From positions 248,001-312,000 of the forward strand of contig CAVXFS010000003.1 in the NCBI GenBank assembly GCA_963761115.1: 64,000 nucleotides of DNA, read 5' to 3'. A program made the position numbers and the translations under genes. This DNA comes from CAVXFS01 sp963761115. Lineage in GTDB: Bacteria > Pseudomonadota > Gammaproteobacteria > Burkholderiales > Gallionellaceae. This document shows positions 32,536-41,035 of this stretch, piece by piece (the first letter of the stretch is position 1; each line of letters begins with the position of its first letter). The notes beneath the pieces were generated by a model. It was given only the letters and a program-made list of their open reading frames with translations, was not told the origin of the DNA and searched no databases.

Positions 32536-32772
32536 ATGAAATACAACTCAAAAAATAAGATGCTGGTATTTTCCACAGACGAGGAAGTTTCCAGATTTCA
32601 CAACCAGTTGACCGACGCCATGCGCATGCTGATGCTTAAAACCGGAGGTGACAAAGCTACCAGTCAAGAAGAGGATTTGAGACTTACCAAAGAGTTCTTT
32701 GATCGCTATTCCGCTTTGGCGGAATCCCTCAGCGCCTTGCGTGCCCATCTTGCGCGAGAAGCGGGTGAATGA
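32536..32772 (+). CDS. Small hypothetical helical protein
   Basis: A 78-residue, charged, probably all-helical protein (EEVSRFHNQLTDAMRMLMLK and a C-terminal Ala/Leu/Glu helix). It has no cysteine, signal or membrane segment, so it is likely cytoplasmic. AGGAT precedes the ATG. It lies between two cytochrome genes on the same strand and may be co-expressed with them. I do not recognise it. Confidence 0.6.
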   Translation: MKYNSKNKMLVFSTDEEVSRFHNQLTDAMRMLMLKTGGDKATSQEEDLRLTKEFFDRYSALAESLSALRAHLAREAGE

Positions 32773-32931
32773 TTGACTGAAGTTCGTGCAGTGTTAACAG
32801 GAATAACTAAAACTTTTTTGAAGATAGATGGTCAAAGCATGGGAGTTGCCAGAAAATGCAGCTAGCCATTATTTGGAATATTTAGGTGCAAGGTTGGTAT
32901 TTTTTCGAAGTTACTATCTGATGGAGGAATC

Positions 32932-33255
32932 ATGAAAGCAATTATGGTAGGCATGGTAGCAGCAGCAAGTCTGGTTTTTGCAGGCGCTGCATTGGCAGCA
33001 GATATGCCGGCGGCAGGCAAGGCCAAGTGTGGCGGATGCCACGCCCTCGACAAGAAGGGCATGGGCCCTTCATTCATGGACATCTCGGGGAAATACAAGG
33101 GCGACAAGGACGCTGTCAGCAAATTGGAGGCCAACATTGCCAAAGGCGGCAAGTTCGGATGGAACATGATGATGGCAATGCCGCCGAAAGGCATGGGCGC
33201 AACCGATGCCGAGATCAAGGAAATGGCCGAATATATAGCTGGCTTGTCGAAATAA
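32932..33255 (+). CDS. Class I monoheme cytochrome c (c551/c552 type)
   Basis: A 107-residue periplasmic cytochrome with a signal peptide ending at ALA-AD and a mature domain of about 85 residues. The haem site is KCGGCHALDKKGMGPS and the distal Met is probably in MAMPPKGMG. A GGAGG site precedes the ATG. Small cytochromes like this shuttle electrons between membrane complexes and terminal oxidases, here probably from the tetraheme/NrfD module upstream. Confidence 0.92.
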   Translation: MKAIMVGMVAAASLVFAGAALAADMPAAGKAKCGGCHALDKKGMGPSFMDISGKYKGDKDAVSKLEANIAKGGKFGWNMMMAMPPKGMGATDAEIKEMAEYIAGLSK

Positions 33256-33509
33256 CCGGGTTTTGTTGCGCAGGCCCTTGGCAGGGATACTTTCTTTCGC
33301 CTGGGCCTGTGCATGAATCTCATGGGCTTTTGCCGGATGTCGCGCAAGGGACAAGAAGGTAATTGGTACCGCCCTTATGTATGTCGTAAAAGCATGCAAG
33401 GGGAATGCTGGAGTGGAAGCAATGCCGGTCACCAAGGAATCCGGCGTCGCTCCGGCGTATGGGGCAAGAACCCGATTCCGTTACACTGGCGCAGGCCGGT
33501 GTCTTGCGC

Positions 33510-34575
33510 TCACTTGATGATCATTTCCTCGAGCAGCCTGCGTACCGGCTTCGGGATCGCGGCGTGCAGTGCCTGTTCGACATCCAGCCACATCCGTCCG
33601 GATTCCTGGACCTGGCTGGGTTTGCTGGCGACCTGGACCAGCAATGGTGCGATGTGCAATCTGAAATGCGTGAAGGTGTGCGGGAACCCGGACAATGCTT
33701 CCACATGGCGTGCATCCAGCCCGAAATGCAGCATGCAATAGGCAGCGATATCATCTGCACTTTCCACCTGTGGCGGGCACCACAGACCGCCCCATATCCC
33801 GCTGTCGGGGCGTTTTTCCAGCAGGATGTCGTTGTCGTGCCTGAGCAGCAAAAAGGTGCTGTATCGCTGCGGCAGGGTTTTGCGCGGGCGCGGGGTCGGC
33901 AGGTGCTCGACGCGGCTACTTGCAACTGCCGCGCAATCGTTTTGCACCGGGCAGTCATCACAGCCTGGCTTGGTGCGCGTGCATATGCCGGCTCCCAGGT
34001 CCATCAGGCCCTGGGTGTAGGTGGCGATCACGTTATCAGACTCGTCTTTCGCGCCAGGCGCGTCGGGCAATAATGCTTCGGCCTGTTGCCACAGTTGCAT
34101 TTCGACCTTCTTGTCCCCGGTGTAACCTTCGATGCCGCAGTAACGCGCCAGCACGCGCTTGACGTTGCCGTCGAGGATAGCGCGGTGTTGGCCGAATGCG
34201 AGCGCGCAGATGGCGGCGGCGGTGGAGCGGCCGATGCCGGGCAGGGCGACGATGGTGTCGAAGTCGTGCGGAAATCTTCCATCATGCTGTTGCATGACGA
34301 GTCGCGCCGCGCGATGCAGGTTGCGCGCGCGCGAGTAATATCCGAGTCCGCTCCAGTGTGCCAGCACGGCATCCTCGCTTGCCGACGCAGAGTGCGGCGA
34401 TGTCAGGAAAGTCGTCGAGGAAACGCTGGTAATAGGGAATGACGGTAGCGACCTGGGTTTGTTGCAGCATGATCTCGGACAGCCAGATCCGGTAGGCATC
34501 CGTCACCTGCCACGGAAGATCGTGGCGACCATGCTGCCGCTGCCAGGCGATGATGCGTTGTGCGAAGGATGGCAC
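33510..34575 (-). CDS. mutY: A/G-specific adenine glycosylase MutY, with one apparent frameshift
   Basis: MutY removes adenine mispaired with 8-oxoguanine. The N-terminal part has the catalytic Glu in LSEIMLQQTQVATVIPYY. The helix-hairpin-helix LPGIGRSTAAAI, the [4Fe-4S] ligands CTRTKPGCDDCPVQNDC and a C-terminal Nudix-like 8-oxoG recognition domain follow. The frame breaks at about 34388-34392: coding-strand GCACTCTGCGTCG needs one base removed to read ALASASEDAVLAHW as homologues do. Corrected length is 354 residues, normal for MutY. It lies seven bases downstream of the asmA-like gene on the same strand, a common arrangement. Confidence 0.88.
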
Positions 34576-34582
34576 CGGTTCC

Positions 34583-36643
34583 CTACTTGAACAGCCCTTT
34601 CAGGCCGCCCTTCAACTGGTCCATCAACTTGTCCTTCACTTCTTCCTTCTTCGCCTCGATCTTCTGCCTGGCTGCTTCCGTGACCATCGCGCCAAAATCG
34701 AGCGAATATTTGAGGTCGGTGAATGGTCCGCTCAGGCGCACCGGCACGGTGATGCCGCCCACGCTGTCCTTGCCGCCCTGCCCTTCCAGCGTCTTGGCCA
34801 GCGTGGCCTTGGCCAGATAGTTGATGCTGTCATGGCCGATGTCGATGTCGCCGCTGCCGGTCAGGCGCAGCAGCGGCGATTTAAGCAACAGGTCGTCGTT
34901 GTGCGCGACGCCGTTGTTCACCCTGAAGCTGGCCGACAGTGCGCTGAAGTCGGTCTTCTGCTGGCTGTCGGCTGCCTGCACCCTGGTGTCGACGCTGTTG
35001 CCGAGGCGGCGCAGCGTGCCGGCGATGTTGATGCCCTTGATCGCGCCATCGGCGAGGTTCAGTGCCATGTTGCCATTCAGTCCCTGTTTGAGGGCGGTAA
35101 CGGTGCCACCTTGGGTGTCGAGCTTGAGCGTGACGTTGCCCTTGCCTTCGAGCGCATCGAAGTCGGCGGCATCCTTGAGCAGCGGTGCGATACTGATGCC
35201 GACCAGGCTCTGGTTGATGGAAATGAGCGGCTTGGCAGCGGAGGCATTCACGGCGACGCTGCCGTTCATGCTGCCCTGGTACAGGTTGCCGGACAAGGGT
35301 TTGAGGTTGAGCACGCCGTTGTGTGCCTTGATTTCCAGGCGCAGTTGCGAGGACTTGATATTGGCCACCTTGAGCGTGCCGATGCGCAAGCTGCCTTCCA
35401 GGTTGAGCTTCCTCAGGGCAGACAGGTCCAGCGGCTGCTCTGCGGGTACAGCTGCGGCTGCAGTGGATTTTCCCGCAGTCCCCTCGTTTTTCTGCGGCAT
35501 AAACATGTCGGCATCGAACTGGTCCACGTCGATGTCGAAGCGGATCGCCGGATCGGAGAAACCGGCTACCGCGATCTTTGCATTCACCTTGCTTTGCAGC
35601 AGGCCTCCCGCGAGATCGACCTGCACGTGCTGGCTCTTGGCATCCAGCTGCACACTACCTTTCATCTCGCTGCTGACCGATTTGTTCGGCAGTTTGTCGC
35701 CGCGTGCATCGATCGCGACAACAAGTCCGGGCAAACTGAATCGTTGCGACTTGAGATCGCCGCTGACAGGTGAAGCGAGTTTCAGATTGAATTCCTGTTG
35801 CGGCTGCTTGATGCCGAACTCCAGCGTCACCGCATCGCTGTTGAATGATTGCGCATCGCCCGCCAGTTCGGGGATGGCGACATGCGCGGCGAGGTCGCTG
35901 ATGCCGGGCATCGAACCCGTTACCTGCAAGTCCAGGTCTGTCAGCCGGTAGGACGGCTTGTCCAGGTCCAGCGTAAGCATGGTCTTCAGTTGCGTTGCGA
36001 TGTCCAGCTTGGGCTGGCCGGATCGCAGCGTTGCGCTGAACTCGACCCGGGTCGGCGCACCGCCGCTGATGCGCCCGGTTTTCAGGGCGATGTCTTGCAG
36101 CGCGTATTGCGCGCCGGAGGATTCGTCGCGGAAATCCAGCTCGGACTTTTCCACGCGCACGGCGGCGATGTCGAGTGTAACCGGCTGAGCACCAGGTTCG
36201 TCTGCGGCACCGCTCGCGGGTTTGCCGGTGTCGCTGCCCGCCTCCTTGTTCAACAGGTCGTCGATGTTGGTCTTGCCGTCCCTGGATTTCACCAGTGCGA
36301 CCTTCAGGCCGCTGACCGACACCTCGTTCACCACCACCTGTCTGGACAACAGCGGCATCAGCGCCAGCGATACATGCACGCTATCCAGCGCCGCGAACTC
36401 CTTGTCGCTGTTGAATTCGGAAAGTGATACGCGGCTGAGATCCGCGCCGATACTGGGGTAAAAGGCCAGCTTGATGTCGCCATCCAGCCTGAGCGTGCGC
36501 TGCGTGCGTTCCTTCACCAGCTGGATGACCTGCGCCTTGTAATCGTTGGGGTCGAAGGTGGCGGCGATATATGCTGCGACGCCAGCCGCGAGCAGAACCG
36601 CGACGCCCAGCGTCAGTAATCCGTATTTGAGGAATTTGCTCAT
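34583..36643 (-). CDS. AsmA family protein
   Basis: A large inner-membrane-anchored, periplasmic protein of the AsmA/TamB-like lipid-transfer group, thought to help move phospholipids to the outer membrane. The N-terminal anchor (FLKYGLLTLGVAVLLAAGVA) is followed by the AsmA signature NDYKAQVIQLVKERTQRTLR, long beta-rich repeats, and an AsmA C-terminal domain (NLADGAIKGINIAGTLRRLG). The preferred ATG at 36643 places the anchor at the N-terminus; an in-frame start at 36676 would add eleven residues. It is upstream of mutY on the same strand. Confidence 0.88.
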   Translation of the reverse strand: MSKFLKYGLLTLGVAVLLAAGVAAYIAATFDPNDYKAQVIQLVKERTQRTLRLDGDIKLAFYPSIGADLSRVSLSEFNSDKEFAALDSVHVSLALMPLLSRQVVVNEVSVSGLKVALVKSRDGKTNIDDLLNKEAGSDTGKPASGAADEPGAQPVTLDIAAVRVEKSELDFRDESSGAQYALQDIALKTGRISGGAPTRVEFSATLRSGQPKLDIATQLKTMLTLDLDKPSYRLTDLDLQVTGSMPGISDLAAHVAIPELAGDAQSFNSDAVTLEFGIKQPQQEFNLKLASPVSGDLKSQRFSLPGLVVAIDARGDKLPNKSVSSEMKGSVQLDAKSQHVQVDLAGGLLQSKVNAKIAVAGFSDPAIRFDIDVDQFDADMFMPQKNEGTAGKSTAAAAVPAEQPLDLSALRKLNLEGSLRIGTLKVANIKSSQLRLEIKAHNGVLNLKPLSGNLYQGSMNGSVAVNASAAKPLISINQSLVGISIAPLLKDAADFDALEGKGNVTLKLDTQGGTVTALKQGLNGNMALNLADGAIKGINIAGTLRRLGNSVDTRVQAADSQQKTDFSALSASFRVNNGVAHNDDLLLKSPLLRLTGSGDIDIGHDSINYLAKATLAKTLEGQGGKDSVGGITVPVRLSGPFTDLKYSLDFGAMVTEAARQKIEAKKEEVKDKLMDQLKGGLKGLFK

Positions 36644-36712
36644 GGGCCGATTGTTGCTGAAAACAACGGTGCCCATTATAAATGACCGGCGTCGGCCGCG
36701 CTGCTGGAATGC

Positions 36713-37963
36713 CTATGCTTGCTCGGGCAGGGTGATCTTGTAGTCGGTGCTGTACTGGTAGTCCTTGAACACATGCTCGGCGCTCAGCATCTGGTAGGAA
36801 CCGTCCGGCAACTTGTATGTGGTGTCCTTCAGGCGATAGGTGTTATGCCCGCAGGTCCAGCATTTGAAGTTGCGCATGTGGGTGCACAAACAGGTCTTGT
36901 CCATCACCGAGATCTTTTTCGCACCGGGGTGTGCCGCGACTTCGCGGTTGTAGGCATCGATGTAGGAGCAGTTGCCGTTGCTGTCGAGCAGGTAGCCGTA
37001 GGATTCACAACCGGGACGGATGCCGGAGCCGATGGCCGGGCAGTTTTTCAGCATGCGCATCGGATAGCCGGTGGGCGAAATGGTATTGACCACGATATCT
37101 TCCTCGCTGGCGCGGAAATATTCCTGCATCACGTCGCGCGGCAATCCGCATTCCCTGGTTGCGGTAAAACGCGTCGCTACCTGTACCGCAGCCGCGCCCT
37201 CCTCCAGGTACGATACGGCATCGCTGCCGGTGAAGATGCCCCCGGCAGGTACTACCGGAATGTCCAGGTTTTCGGCCTTCAGGTATTGGTGGATCTCGTT
37301 GACGATGGTGCGCAGGTCGTATTTAGCCCAGTCCATGCCGAAACCGAGGTGGCCGCCGGCCAGCGGGCCTTCCACCACGACGTAATCCGGCAGGCGGTTG
37401 GTGCGCAGGTTCTTGCGCAGGAACAGCTGCAGCGCGCGCAGGCTGGATACGATGATGCCCAGCCTGGCATCGCGAAAACGAGGATGGTCTTCCATCAGCG
37501 TGAACGAACCCAGGTGCAGCCCGGCTGCCAGCGTGATGCCGTCTATGCCCGCATCCAGCGCAGAATGCAGCCGCACCCTGAGGGTGTCGCGCGGCGCGTT
37601 CATGGTGAGCTTTTCCATGCAGTTGATGAACAGCATGCCGTCGCCGCGCTTTCGTTCCATGGTGTGCTCGACGTGCAGGCGAGTGGCCTCGGCAAGCTGC
37701 GCCAGGTCGAACTTCACCGCCGACTTGTCGGAGTTGTCGATGTTGTACTTGAACTGCTGGAGCTTGTCCTTGACGAAATCGGTGTCATAACGGCGATCGC
37801 TCACCGTCGGCAACATCGCGTCGGAGATGTGTCCGATGCCGCCCAGGCGGGCAGCTTCCAGCGCGAGGTCGGCCGTGGAAATATCCACGCCCATACCACC
37901 GATGATGATCGGCACCAATTCCCGCTTGCCAAAGCGCAGGCGGAAATCATCAACGGACTTCAT
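36713..37963 (-). CDS. NAD(P)H-dependent flavin oxidoreductase (nitronate monooxygenase-like)
   Basis: The protein has the FMN-binding TIM-barrel layout of the 2-nitropropane dioxygenase family: PIIIGGMGVDISTADLALEA at the start, VVVEGPLAGGHLGFG, and VVPAGGIFTGSDAVSYLEEG with GAAAVQVATRF. The C-terminal 80 residues carry a cysteine group, CLCTHMRNFKCWTCGHNTYR, that could bind metal and is not part of the minimal enzyme. The ATG at 37963 is preferred because GGGAGA lies about nine bases upstream; ATG at 37972 is too close to it. The substrate is unknown. Confidence 0.82.
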   Translation of the reverse strand: MKSVDDFRLRFGKRELVPIIIGGMGVDISTADLALEAARLGGIGHISDAMLPTVSDRRYDTDFVKDKLQQFKYNIDNSDKSAVKFDLAQLAEATRLHVEHTMERKRGDGMLFINCMEKLTMNAPRDTLRVRLHSALDAGIDGITLAAGLHLGSFTLMEDHPRFRDARLGIIVSSLRALQLFLRKNLRTNRLPDYVVVEGPLAGGHLGFGMDWAKYDLRTIVNEIHQYLKAENLDIPVVPAGGIFTGSDAVSYLEEGAAAVQVATRFTATRECGLPRDVMQEYFRASEEDIVVNTISPTGYPMRMLKNCPAIGSGIRPGCESYGYLLDSNGNCSYIDAYNREVAAHPGAKKISVMDKTCLCTHMRNFKCWTCGHNTYRLKDTTYKLPDGSYQMLSAEHVFKDYQYSTDYKITLPEQA

Positions 37964-38025
37964 AAAATTCATTCTCCCGGGTTCGTGGCTGCCGCTCCTT
38001 CGAGGAGGGCTGATAATTTGATGCG

Positions 38026-39420
38026 CTATATTACCTTGGAATAGCGGGCGTGTTCCTGCCGAGTGCGCAGGTATTTGTCGAAAACCATGCATATATTGCG
38101 GATAAGCATGCGACCCTTGGGGGTGACGCGGATCCATTCCGGTTCCAGGTTCAGCAATCCTTCGCGTTCAAGTTCGCGCAGCTCATCGAGTTCGGTGGCG
38201 AAGTAGCTGTCGAAGTCGATCTGGAAATGGGTGTCGAAGGTTTCCTTGGGTATCTCGAAATGACACATCAACGCCTGGATGATCTCGCGCCGCAGCAGGT
38301 CGTCGGCATCCAGTTCCATGCCGCGCATGATCGGCAACTCATCGCGGTCGAGTGCGGCATAGTATTCCTCTTCATCGCGGAAGTTCTGGCTGTAGGTCGG
38401 GCCGATCTTGCCGATGGAACTGATGCCGATCGCGACCAGGTCGCAGTCGGCGTGGGTCGAATAGCCCTGAAAATTGCGGTGCAGCCGGCGCTGGCGTTGT
38501 GCCACCGCCAGTTCGTCATCCGGCTTGGCGAAATGGTCCATGCCGATGTAGACATAGCCCGCATCGGTCAGCGTGCTCACTGCCAGTTTCATGATATCCA
38601 GCTTGGCCTGCGGCTCGGGCAGGTCTTCCTCGTTGATGCGGCGCTGCGGCTTGAACACGGTCGGCAGGTGCGCATAGTTGTAGATCGACAGCCGATCCGG
38701 ATCGGCGGCGATCACCTTGTCCAGCGTGGTCTTGAATCCCTCAGGGGTTTGTTTGGGCAGACCGTAGATCAGGTCGATGCTGACCGACTTGAAGCCGTTG
38801 GCGCGCGCCGCGCGGATCACGCGCAGCGTCTCCTCTTCACTCTGGATGCGGTTCACCGCCTTCTGCACCTCCGCGTCGAAATCCTGCACGCCGAGGCTGA
38901 TGCGATTGAAACCGAGCTGGCCGAGCAGGGCGATGGTCTCGTCCTGCACCTTGCGCGGGTCGATCTCGATCGAGTATTCGCCGCCTTGCACCAGCGTGAA
39001 TTGTTTGTTGATCGCGCCCATCAGCGTGCGCATCTGCTCGTCGCTCAGGAATGTCGGCGTACCGCCGCCCAGATGCAACTGTTCCAGTCGGCGCTTGCCC
39101 GGCATCAGTGCGACCTGCATCTCCAGTTCCTTGACCAGGTAATCCACATAACGGGCGGAGCGGGTCTTGTCCTTGGTGATGATCTTGTTGCAGCCGCAGT
39201 AGAAGCACAGGGTATTGCAGAACGGGATATGCACATACAGAGACAACGGCCGCGCCGGGTCGCTGTTCTCCATCCAGTGACGGAAACGGTCGATGCTGAA
39301 AGCATCGGTGAAGCGGTCGGCAGTCGGATAAGAGGTGTAACGCGGGCCGTTCTTGTCCAGCCTGCGGATCAGTTCCAGGTCGACTTCCAGCTCGGGCGAT
39401 GCATTCAGACTTTTTGACAT
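38026..39420 (-). CDS. hemN: Oxygen-independent coproporphyrinogen III oxidase (radical SAM)
   Basis: HemN decarboxylates coproporphyrinogen III to protoporphyrinogen IX without oxygen, by radical SAM chemistry. The family opening NGPRYTSYPTADRF and the iron-sulfur motif CNTLCFYCGC are present, as are LHLGGGTPTFLSDEQMRTLM and DLIYGLPKQTPEGF. Length is about 464 residues from the ATG at 39420, which matches other HemN N-termini; an ATG at 39459 would add 13 residues. It lies downstream of metK beyond a 350-bp repeat-rich gap. It acts two steps after HemE. Confidence 0.94.
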   Translation of the reverse strand: MSKSLNASPELEVDLELIRRLDKNGPRYTSYPTADRFTDAFSIDRFRHWMENSDPARPLSLYVHIPFCNTLCFYCGCNKIITKDKTRSARYVDYLVKELEMQVALMPGKRRLEQLHLGGGTPTFLSDEQMRTLMGAINKQFTLVQGGEYSIEIDPRKVQDETIALLGQLGFNRISLGVQDFDAEVQKAVNRIQSEEETLRVIRAARANGFKSVSIDLIYGLPKQTPEGFKTTLDKVIAADPDRLSIYNYAHLPTVFKPQRRINEEDLPEPQAKLDIMKLAVSTLTDAGYVYIGMDHFAKPDDELAVAQRQRRLHRNFQGYSTHADCDLVAIGISSIGKIGPTYSQNFRDEEEYYAALDRDELPIMRGMELDADDLLRREIIQALMCHFEIPKETFDTHFQIDFDSYFATELDELRELEREGLLNLEPEWIRVTPKGRMLIRNICMVFDKYLRTRQEHARYSKVI

Positions 39421-39492
39421 GGTAGCTTGGCCATACTTGTTCAATTGTTCGGGCTTCATTATAAGCCCGAAGGTTACAGATCATGCGCCCGC

Positions 39493-39838
39493 TTACAAAC
39501 TGGCATCGGCACGCAACGCCGCTGCCTTATCTGTATTCTGGCTGCGGCCACCGCTGCGCGGCTGCTTTGTCCGTGTTTTGGCTACGACCCGCCGCTTTGC
39601 GGCTTAACATCGCAAGCGATGTTAGTCTTCGCCCGAATAAAGATAAGCACACCTTCGGTGTGTGGATTGTAGGCTAAGCCTACAATCCAGCATCGGCACG
39701 CAGTGCCGCTGCCTTATCTGTATTTTGGCTACGGCCACCGCTACGCGGTTTAACTTGCTGCGCAAGTTAGCCTGCGCCGAAACACGGACAAACCCCTGCG
39801 GGGCAGGGCTTACAGCCCTGCATCCGCGCGCAGCGCGG
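39493..39838. repeat. Hairpin array with extra copies of the metK 3' end
   Basis: This stretch between metK and hemN holds at least ten short hairpins, nearly all perfect with 2-3 base loops: 39591-39603, 39605-39624, 39648-39662, 39666-39686, 39694-39708, 39738-39748, 39752-39768, 39793-39803, 39803-39821 and 39824-39838 (the last inside metK). Read on the minus strand, 39680-39724 encodes NTDKAAALRADAGL-stop, identical to the metK C-terminus but with 12 of 15 codons changed synonymously. 39493-39537 encodes the same with one change (Gly to Ser). 39557-39580 repeats 24 bases of the metK end exactly. Two units (about 39633-39728 and 39777-39856) share one layout: an outer stem closing three hairpins. 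No gene is seen here. Confidence 0.8.
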
Positions 39839-40988
39839 CTGCTTTGTCCGTGTTTTCCCAGGTGAAATCGGGCTCTTCGCGGCCAAAGTGGCCGTAAGCG
39901 GCGGTCTTCTGGTAGATCGGACGCAGCAGGTCGAGCATCTGTACGATGCCTTTCGGGCGCAGGTCAAAATGCTTCTTCACCAGTTCTGCGATCTTCTCGT
40001 CCGACACTTTGCCGGTGCCGTAAGTGGTCACCATCACGCTGGTGGGCAGGGCAACGCCGATCGCATAAGAGATCTGGATCTGGCATTTGTCTGCCAGGCC
40101 GGCGGCGACGATGTTTTTCGCCACATAGCGTCCTGCATAGGCTGCGGAACGGTCAACCTTGGATGGATCCTTGCCGGAGAACGCGCCGCCGCCATGCGGC
40201 GCCGAACCGCCATAGGTATCGACTATGATCTTGCGCCCGGTCAGTCCGCAATCCCCTTGCGGACCGCCAACGACAAAACGCCCAGTTGGGTTGACCAGGT
40301 ATTTGATCTCGCCCTTGATGAATTCCTTCGGCAATATCGGCTTGATGATCTCCTCGATGACTGCTTCACGGATCTGCGCCAGTGAAATTTCCGGCGCATG
40401 CTGCGTGGATAGCACCACGGTGTCGATCGAGTACGGCTTGTCATCGACATACTTGATGGTGACCTGCGACTTTGCGTCCGGGCGCAGCCACGGCAGGCGC
40501 CCGTCATGGCGAAGCTGTGACTGGCGTTCGACCATGCGGTGAGCCAGGTAGATCGGCAGCGGCATCAGGGTGTCGGTCTCGGAACAGGCATAACCGAACA
40601 TCAAACCCTGGTCGCCTGCGCCCTGGCCCATCTCGTCGTCATATGCCTTGTTCACGCCCTGCGCGATATCCGGGCTTTGCTTGTCATAGGCGACCAGCAC
40701 TGCGCAGCCCTTGTAATCTATGCCGTAATCGGAGTTGTCGTAACCGATGCGCTTGATGGTTTCGCGCGCCACCTGGATGTAATCGACATTGGCGCTGGTG
40801 GTGATCTCACCCGCCAGCACGACCAGTCCGGTATTGCACAGCGTTTCGGCTGCAATGCGCGAATGCTTGTCCTGCGCTAGAATGGCGTCAACAATGGCAT
40901 CGGATATTTGATCCGAGACCTTGTCCGGATGTCCTTCGGATACGGATTCAGAAGTGAACAAGAATTCTTTCATGGCGTTCGCATTCAT
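39810..40988 (-). CDS. metK: S-adenosylmethionine synthase
   Basis: MetK makes S-adenosylmethionine from methionine and ATP. Hallmarks are SESVSEGHPDKVSDQISDAI near the N-terminus, GAGDQGLMFGYA and the phosphate-binding loop GGAFSGKDPSKVDRS. The product is 392 residues from ATG 40988, or 387 from ATG 40973, which matches homologues better; neither start has a clear ribosome-binding site. The last codons form a perfect hairpin (39824-39838), and the stop codon sits in a second one (39803-39821). The C-terminal NTDKAAALRADAGL recurs downstream as described for the repeat array. The protein itself shows no sign of damage. Confidence 0.95.
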   Translation of the reverse strand: MNANAMKEFLFTSESVSEGHPDKVSDQISDAIVDAILAQDKHSRIAAETLCNTGLVVLAGEITTSANVDYIQVARETIKRIGYDNSDYGIDYKGCAVLVAYDKQSPDIAQGVNKAYDDEMGQGAGDQGLMFGYACSETDTLMPLPIYLAHRMVERQSQLRHDGRLPWLRPDAKSQVTIKYVDDKPYSIDTVVLSTQHAPEISLAQIREAVIEEIIKPILPKEFIKGEIKYLVNPTGRFVVGGPQGDCGLTGRKIIVDTYGGSAPHGGGAFSGKDPSKVDRSAAYAGRYVAKNIVAAGLADKCQIQISYAIGVALPTSVMVTTYGTGKVSDEKIAELVKKHFDLRPKGIVQMLDLLRPIYQKTAAYGHFGREEPDFTWENTDKAAALRADAGL

Positions 40989-41035
40989 TAGTTTATAAAG
41001 TACGCCATTATAGCAAAACCAGACAACCCCAACCC

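Noticed and set aside
34550..35951. Overlapping plus-strand open frames opposite the asmA-like gene
   Set aside because: Both are mirror frames of a well-supported gene and contain no recognisable domain.
38050..39417. Long plus-strand open frame opposite hemN
   Set aside because: Antisense shadow of a conserved gene with high G+C third positions; composition is not protein-like.
39493..39838. CRISPR-like array
   Set aside because: Repeats are neither evenly spaced nor identical, each unit is itself palindromic, and there are no unique spacers or cas genes.
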